A stretch of DNA of 64,000 bases from CAZNXJ01 sp964577115 (GTDB lineage: Bacteria > Planctomycetota > Planctomycetia > Pirellulales > Pirellulaceae): the NCBI GenBank assembly GCA_964577115.1, contig CAZNXJ010000003.1:186001-250000 (forward strand), given 5' to 3'. This document shows, piece by piece, positions 48,157 to 56,624 of this stretch. The notes beneath the pieces were generated by a model. It made no database searches. It was not told the origin of the DNA and saw nothing but the letters and a program-made list of their open reading frames with translations. The translations under genes and the position numbers were made by a program. Position 1 is the first letter of the stretch. Every line of letters starts with the position of its first letter.

Positions 48157-50181
48157 ATGGAGCTACTCGTCCGGCTCTTTGATACGAGCGGGTTTCCGCC
48201 ACGTTGGCATTGCGGCAATTGGACGCAGGCCCTCGGGTGGCTGCACATTGCCTCGGATCTCGGCATTTTCGCGGCGTACACGGCGACTCCTCTGGTCATC
48301 GCGTACTTTGTCCTGCGCCGCAAAGATGTTCCCTTTCCCCGTGTTTGCTGGCTGTTCATCCTCTTTATTTTTGTGTGCGGAGTTACGCACCTGCTGGAGG
48401 CCCTTATTTTCTGGCATCCGGTCTACCGGCTCGCAGGGCTCATGAAGCTCACGACCGCCCTCGTATCGTGGGCGACCGTCATGGGTCTGGTTCTTGTCAT
48501 GCCGTCCGCACTACGGTTTCCGGGACTCGCGAAGTTGAACGACGCGCTCACGCGCGAAATCGAGGACCGGCGACAAACGGAGGCCGCGTTGCGGCAGACG
48601 GAAGAGTGGCTGCGGCTGGCGCAGCAGGCCGGCGGAGTCGGAACGTTTGCTTGGGATCTCGTCACGCGTCACGCCCGTGTCTCCGAAACGTACCGCTCGA
48701 TTTTTGGCTTACCGCCCGACCGCGAATGGACGAACTGGCACGAGTGGTACTCGACCGTTCATCCGGAAGATCGTGACTGGATGGAAACGCACATTGCCAC
48801 CATTCACCAAGCGCCGACGGGCTCGGCCGAGTACCGAATTCTGCGCCCCGATGGCGAGGTGCGGTGGGTCCACTATACGGGGCGCATCGAACGCGGCCCC
48901 GATAATCGTCCTGTGCGGCTGACCGGCACGGTTCAGGACATCACTGCGCGCAAAGAAGCCGAGGTGGAACGCGAAACGTTATTGCAAAGCGAACGGGCGG
49001 CGCGCGCGGAAGCCGAGCGTGCCAATCGTCTGAAAGACGAATTCCTGTCCATCGTTTCGCATGAACTCCGCACGCCACTCGCCGCCATGCTGGGCTATGC
49101 GCAGCTCCTGCAAACCGGCAAGCTCGATCCGCAGCAGTGGGATTCAAGTCTAGCGAGCATCGTGCGCAACGGACGTGCTCAGTCGCAGATCATTGATGAT
49201 CTGCTCGATATGAGCCGCATCGTGGCGGGAAAAATTAAACTGGATGTGCGCGAAGTCTATCTGGGGGATGTGATTCAAGCGGCCGTTGAAACGGTTCGCC
49301 CCGCCGCGGATGCTCGTCACATTCGTCTGGAAACTCAGCTGGATGCCGATGCGTCTCCCGTCCTCGGGGACTTCGATCGCCTACAGCAAGTTGTGTGGAA
49401 CTTGCTGTCGAACGCGGTCAAGTTCACCCCAAACGACGGAACCGTCCGAGTGTCCCTCGAGCGCGTCGATGACTCGCATGTTGAAGTTCGAGTGAGCGAC
49501 ACGGGCTCGGGGATTGCGGTCGAGTTCCTGCCGTATGTCTTTGATCGATTCCGCCAGGCCGAGGGCGCGACGAGTCGGCACCACGGCGGGCTGGGGCTCG
49601 GATTGGCCATCGTTAAGCAACTTGTTGAGCTCCACGGCGGGACGGTTAGCGCGGACAGCGGCGGCGATGGGCAAGGAGCGACGTTTCAAATTCGCTTACC
49701 CGTGCTCGTATTGCAGAATCAGCGGCTTCCCGGCCAACGCAGCGGAGCCGAATCGATACACCGGCCCGGTCCGGTGGCCGATCTGACGGGCCTCCGGTTG
49801 CTTGTCGTCGACGATGAACCGGATGCACGCGAAGTCGTGGCTCAGTTCCTGAGCGGATGCGGCGCCGAAGTCGCTCTGGCCAGTTCGGCGCGGGAGGCCC
49901 TGGAACTGTTTTCGCAAATGGATCCGTCGGGACTGATCAGTGATATCGGGATGCCGGGCATGGATGGTTACGAACTGATCCAGGCGGTGCGCAGCTTGCC
50001 CGCTTCTCGGGGCGGCAATATTCCCGCCGTGGCGCTTACGGCGTTCGCCCGCGCCGAAGACCGCAAACGCTCTCTTCTAGCCGGCTTTCAAGCGCACGTC
50101 ACTAAACCCGTGGATCCGGGAGAACTCGTCGCCGCCATCGCGTCCCTCGTCGGCCGTACTGGCAAGGTGCGAACCGACTAG
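48157..50181 (+). CDS. Hybrid histidine kinase with ETR1-like ethylene-binding membrane domain
   Basis: 674 residues. Residues 22-118 form three helices that align without gaps to the ethylene-binding domain of plant ETR1. Asp34, Tyr41, Ile71, Cys74 and His78 stand where ETR1 has Asp25, Tyr32, Ile62, Cys65 and His69, including the Cys and His that hold copper(I). Local matches are ASDLGIFAAYTATPLVIAYF and VCGVTHLLEAL. A PAS domain (about 148-268, EYRILRPDGEVRWV, GTVQDITARKEAE) follows, then HisKA with His302 in SHELRTPL, HATPase with Asn419 and DTGSGIAVEF, and a receiver domain with Asp551, Asp552 and phospho-acceptor Asp596. ATG 48157 opens the protein; no RR partner is adjacent. Confidence 0.9.
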   Translation: MELLVRLFDTSGFPPRWHCGNWTQALGWLHIASDLGIFAAYTATPLVIAYFVLRRKDVPFPRVCWLFILFIFVCGVTHLLEALIFWHPVYRLAGLMKLTTALVSWATVMGLVLVMPSALRFPGLAKLNDALTREIEDRRQTEAALRQTEEWLRLAQQAGGVGTFAWDLVTRHARVSETYRSIFGLPPDREWTNWHEWYSTVHPEDRDWMETHIATIHQAPTGSAEYRILRPDGEVRWVHYTGRIERGPDNRPVRLTGTVQDITARKEAEVERETLLQSERAARAEAERANRLKDEFLSIVSHELRTPLAAMLGYAQLLQTGKLDPQQWDSSLASIVRNGRAQSQIIDDLLDMSRIVAGKIKLDVREVYLGDVIQAAVETVRPAADARHIRLETQLDADASPVLGDFDRLQQVVWNLLSNAVKFTPNDGTVRVSLERVDDSHVEVRVSDTGSGIAVEFLPYVFDRFRQAEGATSRHHGGLGLGLAIVKQLVELHGGTVSADSGGDGQGATFQIRLPVLVLQNQRLPGQRSGAESIHRPGPVADLTGLRLLVVDDEPDAREVVAQFLSGCGAEVALASSAREALELFSQMDPSGLISDIGMPGMDGYELIQAVRSLPASRGGNIPAVALTAFARAEDRKRSLLAGFQAHVTKPVDPGELVAAIASLVGRTGKVRTD

Positions 50182-50236
50182 GCTCGCGTTTTCCTACCCA
50201 TGCGCGCCTAGACCTGGCTGGGCAAGGAGCCTGCGG

Positions 50237-50773
50237 ATGATCAGCGTCTATGTCGGTCTCCTGATCGCATCGGCCGTGATGGGCATACTGCTGACCCTCC
50301 TGGGGCTGCCCGGCAATTGGCTGATCGTGGCGGCGGTCGCCGTCTATGCCTACAACGTCAAGGATGCGGGGCGGGCGGACATCGGCATCGCGGTGGCCAT
50401 TGCCGTCTTCGTGCTCGCCGCAATCGGCGAGCTGCTCGAGTTTGCCGCCGGAGCATGGGGAGCTTCGCGAGCCGGTGGCAGCCGCCGCTCGGCGACGCTC
50501 GCGCTTGTTGGTTCGGTGGTGGGCGGTATCAGTGGGTCGATTGTCGGCCTGCCGATTCCCGTCATTGGGCCGCTCCTCGCCGCGGTCTTTTTCGCGGCCC
50601 TCGGAGCGCTCCTGGGCGCGATGGCCGGCGAGATCTGGAAGGGGCGAACGCTGGAACAAGGCTGGACGGTTGGACGTGCCGCCTTTCACGGACGGCTGCT
50701 GGGTATTCTTGTCAAACTCGCCGTCGCCCTCGTCATGGTCGCCGTGATCGCCGCGGCACTGTTCCTTGAGTAA
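50237..50773 (+). CDS. DUF456 family membrane protein
   Basis: 178 residues with Gly/Ala-rich helices in the family order: VGLLIASAVMGILLTLLGLPGNWLIVAAVAVYAY, IGIAVAIAVFVLAAIGELLEFAAGAWGASRAGGSRRSATLALVGSVVGGISGSIVGLPIPVIGPLLAAVFFAALGALLGAMAGE, and a last helix at the C-terminus. LPGNW and ELLEF are the recurrent DUF456 marks. Inner-membrane protein of unknown function. It starts 55 bp after the histidine kinase stop and could be co-transcribed with it. Convergent with the CRTAC1-like gene. Confidence 0.9.
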   Translation: MISVYVGLLIASAVMGILLTLLGLPGNWLIVAAVAVYAYNVKDAGRADIGIAVAIAVFVLAAIGELLEFAAGAWGASRAGGSRRSATLALVGSVVGGISGSIVGLPIPVIGPLLAAVFFAALGALLGAMAGEIWKGRTLEQGWTVGRAAFHGRLLGILVKLAVALVMVAVIAAALFLE

Positions 50774-50833
50774 ACGCTCGTCGAATAGACGCTCGGCGCT
50801 CGCAGCTTCTCGCGAGACGGCGCGCTCCGCGGA

Positions 50834-53173
50834 TTACTCGGCTTCCGTCAAGCTCGCCGGCGGCGCTTCCTCCGAAATGTCCTGCGGGCGAAAGGGCATC
50901 GCGGCGACCGGCAGGACACGATATTCCGCTTCGCCTTCGGTGATTTCGAGGAACTGATTGGCCGCGACATTCTCGAAGATTTGCCGTGTCTTCGACGCTG
51001 GCCACTCAATCTCCAGACGCGGAATGACTTCGTTATCGCCCAGTCCCAAATGCATGCGCAGAGGATTCGCTCCGAAACTCCCGCCGGAATTCATCCAGCG
51101 ATAGATGGAACGTTCGCCGCCGGCATCCAGCACTGCCCGCACTCGGCACCCGATGCCGAAGCGGTTGGTCGCTTTGCCCACGAGCCGAATCTGGAGCCAA
51201 TGCCCGCTGCTGCCGGGGTTTTCGAAGAGCGTTTTGGCAAAGGCGTCTCCGGCGAACCACCCGCCCATTGACGCAATGATGTCCAGATCGCCGTCGTGAT
51301 CCAGATCGGCCATCGCAACGCCATGACCCTTTTGAAGATGACCTACGCGAGCAGAAAACGTGATGTCCTGAAACCGCTTGCCGCGATCGTTGCGAAACAG
51401 CAGGTTGGGGATCAGTCCTTCGTAATCGACGAAGCCGGTACCGAGATAAAAGTCGAGGAATCCATCGTTGTCGATGTCACCAAAGTTGACGCCCATGGGC
51501 TGCGTTACTCGAGTAAACCCTATCTCTTGCGTCACATCGTCAAAGGTGCCCGCCGACGAACCTCGGTAGATCGCATCGGGCTCACTCTCAATCGGCAGGC
51601 CTAGGTAATCGCGCGCGACATCGGGCAGGCCGGGCTGGTAGCTCGAGACAAACAAGTCCAGCACGCCGTCATTGTTAAAGTCCCAGAACCAGCACGGAAA
51701 ACTGTGAAACGGCCCCGTTACTCCGGCCTCGCGCGCGACATCACGAAAGCGGCCATTGCCGAGATTGCGGTAGAGCCGATTCGTTCCTGGCAGATTCGAG
51801 ACATAAATGTCGGGCCAGCCATCCTGATCGTAGTCGCCCCACGCGACACCTTTGGTTAAGGCACGCTCGGCAACGCCGGCCTTCTGAGCGACGTCTACGA
51901 AGTGCCCCTTGCCGTCGTTCTGAAACAGTTGCGCGGGGAAGCCTTCGTTGCCGATGAACAGGTCGAGATCGCCATCCAGATCATAGTCTGCCCAGCTTGC
52001 GGTTTGCGTCGGATAGTGGACTTCTCCGAGACCGGCTTCAAACGTTACGTCTTCAAATCGTCCGGTGCCGTCGTTGCGCAGCAGCGAGTTGGGATAGCGG
52101 CCGCCTTGTTCCAACCAGGCGCCGCGGAGCACGAGCACGTCCAGGTCGCCGTCGTTGTCGTAATCGGCTTGAACGAGGTTTAAGCCGCCGACGATGCCCT
52201 TGAGATTCGCCAGCTCGGTTTGATCCGTGAATGTTCCATCGCCCTCGTTGCGGAAATAACGCAGTTCGCCGTCGGGCAACCAGGACGAGAACAGGAGATC
52301 CAGGTCGTTATCGCCGTCGAAATCATCGGCGATCGTGCCCCCGGCACAGCCCATTACGTTCAGGCCAAGCTCCCGCGCGATATTGCGGAACTCGCCGATG
52401 GGCGAAGCGTCCAATTGAAACCGCTCGGGCGGAATCCGATAGGCCTCGGGCACTTTGTCCGGATACTCGCCGAGCGTCATATAGGCGATGTTTAGCAGCC
52501 AGCGCGCTCCGAGGTCTTCAGGATCCAGCTCCAGAGCTTTTTCCAGATACTGCGCCGCCTGGCGGCTCGGGTCGGTTTGCTCATGGATGCCCAAACCGCG
52601 TACCGGAAACAAGCAGCGTTCGCCGTTGATGCAGTGCACGCAGTTCCGGTCTTCGCCGTCCCGCAAATAGGCGACCGCCAGCAGGTAGTACGCGCGCTGC
52701 CGCACCTCGGCCGGAATTTGATCCTGGTGTTCGTCGAGCAGCCCGACGGCGATGAGCGTGTGTTCAATCGCCTCCGACGTGCGGCCCGCTCGCAGCAGTT
52801 CCTGCCCCAGCATGCCATGCATCGTGCTGCGATCCAGAGGCGAGACCCGGTCGCCGTACATTTTCAGCACCTGCTGGGCTTCTCGCAGGCGGCGCTGTCC
52901 GACGAACGGATGGTTGTCCATGGCGTCGCGGCGGATCTCGTCGAGCAGATCGACCATGCGCTCGTGCCCCGAGCGTAGATCGGCCTTGGCCGCTTCCTCG
53001 GCGGTGCCGCTGGCCGTGCCTGAACGGTGTGCCGTGGATTCCGCCCCAAGTACTTGTTCCGAGGGATCGGAGGCCGGTGGTCGTGACGTGCATCCGCCGA
53101 TGAACAGCACAGCGGCACTGGCCAGTACCGCGAGGTTTCGGCCCGTGTGACCGGAATTCGCTAGGGACTTCAT
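50834..53173 (-). CDS. FG-GAP/VCBS and ASPIC-UnbV (CRTAC1-like) lipoprotein with TPR region
   Basis: 779 residues from ATG 53173; the longer frame to 53455 is non-coding. Lipobox AVLFIGGC (Cys at about residue 27). Residues 75-260 are helical TPR-type repeats (AGRTSEAIEHTLIAVGLLDEHQDQ; QAAQYLEKALELDPEDLGARWLLNIAYMTLG). From residue 285 there are seven calcium-binding FG-GAP/VCBS blades, each with a D-x-D-x-D-G loop (DFDGDNDLD, DYDNDGDLD, DYDLDGDLD, DYDQDGWPD, DFNNDGVLD, DIDNDGFLD, DLDHDGDLD). The C-terminal ASPIC/UnbV domain is NRFGIGCRVRAVLDAGG to WPASKTRQIFENVAANQFLEI. Probably surface-exposed; typical of planctomycetes. Confidence 0.92.
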   Translation of the reverse strand: MKSLANSGHTGRNLAVLASAAVLFIGGCTSRPPASDPSEQVLGAESTAHRSGTASGTAEEAAKADLRSGHERMVDLLDEIRRDAMDNHPFVGQRRLREAQQVLKMYGDRVSPLDRSTMHGMLGQELLRAGRTSEAIEHTLIAVGLLDEHQDQIPAEVRQRAYYLLAVAYLRDGEDRNCVHCINGERCLFPVRGLGIHEQTDPSRQAAQYLEKALELDPEDLGARWLLNIAYMTLGEYPDKVPEAYRIPPERFQLDASPIGEFRNIARELGLNVMGCAGGTIADDFDGDNDLDLLFSSWLPDGELRYFRNEGDGTFTDQTELANLKGIVGGLNLVQADYDNDGDLDVLVLRGAWLEQGGRYPNSLLRNDGTGRFEDVTFEAGLGEVHYPTQTASWADYDLDGDLDLFIGNEGFPAQLFQNDGKGHFVDVAQKAGVAERALTKGVAWGDYDQDGWPDIYVSNLPGTNRLYRNLGNGRFRDVAREAGVTGPFHSFPCWFWDFNNDGVLDLFVSSYQPGLPDVARDYLGLPIESEPDAIYRGSSAGTFDDVTQEIGFTRVTQPMGVNFGDIDNDGFLDFYLGTGFVDYEGLIPNLLFRNDRGKRFQDITFSARVGHLQKGHGVAMADLDHDGDLDIIASMGGWFAGDAFAKTLFENPGSSGHWLQIRLVGKATNRFGIGCRVRAVLDAGGERSIYRWMNSGGSFGANPLRMHLGLGDNEVIPRLEIEWPASKTRQIFENVAANQFLEITEGEAEYRVLPVAAMPFRPQDISEEAPPASLTEAE

Positions 53174-53288
53174 AGGACGCTGTACCTCGGTCACCAACGG
53201 AAGAGAAGAAAGAGGCAGTGCCACGATGTGATCGCAGACGCCGATTATCGCAGAGGAGGTAAGGATCAACGAGTATGCGGCGAGCGTT

Positions 53289-54476
53289 TCACTTGGTGAA
53301 GACCATGTCCAACTGCGGCATGAAAAAGCCCGGGTGAAGATCGGGGCGAAGCGAACGGAGCAATTTGGCGTAACGTAGCTCGCGCGGCTGAGGGCGCCGC
53401 AATGCGCGCAGCCAGCGGATCGAGCGATAGTGCGTTTCCAGGCTGCTAACCACACGCAGCTCGTTCGCCGGCCGGTCCAGCGCTAATTCCCACTCATGGT
53501 AGCTTACCCCACGCCCTTCTCGCCGGAACCGCAGTAGCTGCTCGTCCGACAGTTCGCGGTACCGATGCTGAAAGCCGGGACGTGGGCTGAATCGCGAGTA
53601 GGCAAGAGCCAGCTCGTCGGGCAGCCACAGATAGAACGGAAGAAGCGAGGTGTGCCCGTCCTCGTACCAAAGCCGGTTTGGTGTTTCGATGACGCACCAC
53701 AGCCCGTCCGGGCCAATCCGGTCCCACGTCGTGCGGATCCCCACCAGCCGCTCGTCATACGTCATATGTTCGAGCGATGCATAGAAAATGACCAAATCAA
53801 AACGTCGCGTGGATAAATGCGAATCCAAGTCGACCACGTTTGCATGAACTAGCTCGGCCGACACACCGTGCGCGGCACAGCGGGCTTCGGCGACCCGCAG
53901 CGAGCGTTCGGAGACATCGACCCCGACAACGGCCGCTCCCTGCTCGGCCAGTGCCACGGTCGAACAACCCGTGCCGCAGCCGATCTCGAGTACTCGACAT
54001 CCGTTCAGTGGTCGAAGGGCATCTAGCCAGGGGATTACCGTTCGCCGATCATGTTCCACTCGGCCGTGGAGATGATTGGCCATGTCGTGCCGGCCCGCCT
54101 CGCTGTTCAAGTATTCGGGGCCGGCGTCGGCGAAATAATGCTGGGCTAGCTGGGCCCGCAGTGCCTGTTGCTGTTCGGGGGTAAGCTTCCGATAGCGAGC
54201 CACTACATGCTTCGGGGGTTTGGGCCCCAGCTGAGTCTTTAATGTCTGAAGCGCGAACCGAAGCACGGCGGTGGCTCGTAGCAAGTGTCGCAGGAGAGAC
54301 GGGTGCGCGATCTGCGTCGGCAAATTCCGGTTGTGCAGCCTACCGTGGTAGTCTCCGAGCGAAAAGCCGGATACGCTTAGGGGGTCCTTGGCATGCTCTC
54401 CGCCAAGGGACTCGTCGTCGGCCAGACGCGACGCGTGGGAGCAGAGGCAAGTGTATCTCGAAGATGGCAGCGCCAT
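53289..54476 (-). CDS. Class I SAM-dependent methyltransferase
   Basis: 395 residues if read from ATG 54476, but the first 50 residues look poorly coded, and the true start may be a TTG near residue 52 or later. SAM-binding motif I is RVLEIGCGTGCSTVALAEQGAAVVGVDVSERSLRVAEARC at about residues 160-200; FDLVIFYASLEHMTYDERLVGIRTTWDRIGPDGLWCVIETPNRLWYEDGHTSLLPFYLW follows. The latter is like Methyltransf_11/23 enzymes acting on lipids, quinones or sugars. It is divergent from the exosortase gene, which makes a link to surface polysaccharide or protein sorting possible but unproved. Confidence 0.82.
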   Translation of the reverse strand: MALPSSRYTCLCSHASRLADDESLGGEHAKDPLSVSGFSLGDYHGRLHNRNLPTQIAHPSLLRHLLRATAVLRFALQTLKTQLGPKPPKHVVARYRKLTPEQQQALRAQLAQHYFADAGPEYLNSEAGRHDMANHLHGRVEHDRRTVIPWLDALRPLNGCRVLEIGCGTGCSTVALAEQGAAVVGVDVSERSLRVAEARCAAHGVSAELVHANVVDLDSHLSTRRFDLVIFYASLEHMTYDERLVGIRTTWDRIGPDGLWCVIETPNRLWYEDGHTSLLPFYLWLPDELALAYSRFSPRPGFQHRYRELSDEQLLRFRREGRGVSYHEWELALDRPANELRVVSSLETHYRSIRWLRALRRPQPRELRYAKLLRSLRPDLHPGFFMPQLDMVFTK

Positions 54477-54715
54477 TCGGCAATCGCTCTGGCTTGCAGT
54501 TTTGGAGTTTGCTCTCCCTCCGTCCTGGTGGTGTTTTGACTGAGCGCGACGGTAGCAATCGGCACCGCTGTTAGGATTTGCTCAAGGATTTTTGCGGGGC
54601 AAGTTCTCCCTTCCCTGGTGCGAATTGCCAATGCGTTTATGCTGGAGATGGCAAACGTTTCGGGTTCGGCGCTGTTTACGGACTGGTGCCATTGCCCTCT
54701 GAGGTGGAGTACGTA

Positions 54716-56476
54716 GTGACGGCAGTAGCTTCCCCACCACAACAAGTTCGGTCGCCCCTCCGAGGTGCCGCGGAATCCGGTGCATCGCAGCGCGCCATGA
54801 ATTTCACGGCAGCCCTCCTGCTGCTCGCGCCGCTCCCGATGTTGCTGGTCCATTTTCAGAACCTCTGGAATCGACCGCACTACCAGTTTTTCCCCCTATT
54901 TCTCCTTGGCGCCGCTTGGATTCTTTGGAAGCGGGTGCCCCGGCAACTGCCGGCCAACGGTGGGTCGTTGACCGAGCTGGCGTTGCTCTCGATCGGTGTG
55001 CTCCTACAAGTCGGCGCGTTTGTGCTCTACACGCCCCGCATTGCGGCACTCGGTTGGCTGCTCGTGCTGGGCGGCTTATTGCGGCGTGCGGCGGGCCGTG
55101 ACGAGTGGCGAAACATCTGGCCGACGTGGGCCATACTCTGGATCATTCTCCCTCCGCCGTTCTCGCTGGATATGCGCTGCATTCAATGGCTTCAGCGCGT
55201 CGCAGCGGCGGGTAGCTCGGCCATCCTGGACGTTCTCGGCGTGCTGCACGTTATGGACGGGGCAGTGCTCGACTTCCCTGGCCGCTCTTTGCTGGTCGAG
55301 GAAGCGTGTAGCGGCATTCAATCATTGTTCTCGCTGGTCGCCGCAACGCTGCTGCTGCTCGTGTACACGCGCCGAGGCATTTTCTTCAGCGTTCTGATGT
55401 TGGCTGCGACGGTTTTTTGGGCCTGCATGGCGAACATTTCACGCATCGCCATCATCGCGATCGCGTACGACTCGCTAGGCGTTGATATCGCCTCGGGCTG
55501 GCGGCACGAAGCGCTGGGCATGGTGCTCTTTATCATTGCCCTGGGCATGCTCGCCAGCACCGACGCGCTGCTGCGGTTCATGTTCGGCCCGATTACCGTC
55601 TCTCGATCGTGGAACGCGTCGAGCGGCGTCATACGCTTCTGGAATCGCTTTATCGCTCCGGAGAAATCCGAATCCACGCAGCGCGTAACGATGCCGGTGG
55701 GGCCGACGGACGCGTTCGAGCGGCGGCGCGAAATGCTGTGCAATCGCATTTTCTACGCGCCAGCGTTTTGGGGTGCATTCGTCCTGCTTGGCTTACTCCA
55801 GGTCGTTGCGGTCGCTCGCATGGAGATCGAGTCGCCCTCGGATGCTCCGCTGATCGCAGCCATCGAGTCACCCGAGGGGTTCCAGCGCGAGCTGTTTGCT
55901 GGCTTCCGGAGCGACTGGGAGCTCATGGATTTTCGAACGGAAGAGCGCGATGAACGCAGCTTCTGGGGGCGTTACTCGCGAGTCTGGGAGTTCGACACGC
56001 CGTATGGCTTTGCGATGATCTCACTGGACTTTCCGTTCCACGGATATCATCCGCTCGACGACTGCTATCGCAACACCGGCTGGCAGCTCAGTCCCGTTGG
56101 CGTCTTTACTCCGCCGATGGAGGAGGGCGTCCCAGAGGGACCGGTCTATCAATTTGACATGACGAAGTCAGACGGTCAGATCGGCTATGTAAACTTCTCG
56201 GTGTTCGATCGCGATGGGGAGCTCACACGCCGTGGTACCGATGATTTGCGGCCGCGACTCCGCGAGCGCTTCCAGCATTCGCCCGTGATGTGGTTGGCCG
56301 GCGTCAAACCGAAGTCCATCGATGCCAGCTCCTATCAGTTGCAGTTATTCGTATCAGCTCCTCGGCAGCTGACGGAAGCAGAACGACAAGAGTTGCGGAA
56401 CCACTACGTCGATGCGCTCGCGCACGTGCTGAAACATTGGGAACAGCACATCGTCGCGAAGCCCTCCGGCGAATAG
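54716..56476 (+). CDS. Exosortase (XrtU-like) with EpsI-type C-terminal domain
   Basis: 586 residues from GTG 54716, which has GGAG at 54706-54709; the frame is open back to TTG 54578, and ATG 54797 is another option. Eight or so membrane helices from MNFTAALLLLAPLPMLLVHF onwards. The transpeptidase-like centre is complete: Cys in VEEACSGIQSLFSLVA, Arg in CMANISRIAIIAIAYD, His in GWRHEALGMVLFIIALG. After a last helix (FVLLGLLQVVAVA) the periplasmic C-terminus, about 200 residues, resembles the EpsI partner (FPFHGYHPLDDCYRNTGWQL). Exosortases cut and attach proteins bearing PEP-CTERM-type signals; no such substrate is coded in the window. Confidence 0.88.
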   Translation: MTAVASPPQQVRSPLRGAAESGASQRAMNFTAALLLLAPLPMLLVHFQNLWNRPHYQFFPLFLLGAAWILWKRVPRQLPANGGSLTELALLSIGVLLQVGAFVLYTPRIAALGWLLVLGGLLRRAAGRDEWRNIWPTWAILWIILPPPFSLDMRCIQWLQRVAAAGSSAILDVLGVLHVMDGAVLDFPGRSLLVEEACSGIQSLFSLVAATLLLLVYTRRGIFFSVLMLAATVFWACMANISRIAIIAIAYDSLGVDIASGWRHEALGMVLFIIALGMLASTDALLRFMFGPITVSRSWNASSGVIRFWNRFIAPEKSESTQRVTMPVGPTDAFERRREMLCNRIFYAPAFWGAFVLLGLLQVVAVARMEIESPSDAPLIAAIESPEGFQRELFAGFRSDWELMDFRTEERDERSFWGRYSRVWEFDTPYGFAMISLDFPFHGYHPLDDCYRNTGWQLSPVGVFTPPMEEGVPEGPVYQFDMTKSDGQIGYVNFSVFDRDGELTRRGTDDLRPRLRERFQHSPVMWLAGVKPKSIDASSYQLQLFVSAPRQLTEAERQELRNHYVDALAHVLKHWEQHIVAKPSGE

Positions 56477-56624
56477 GCGAATGAAGGGCGTCGCCGCGCA
56501 GCGGTTGCCGCGCGCCTCGCGCGACCCGGCCGGCGTCTCGGCAGTGAGCCCTCTGACGGCCGACAAGTAACGCGGCCAAGCGCGGTTCCGGCAGGAATAT
56601 TTATGTTTCGAGGTTTCGTCTGAT

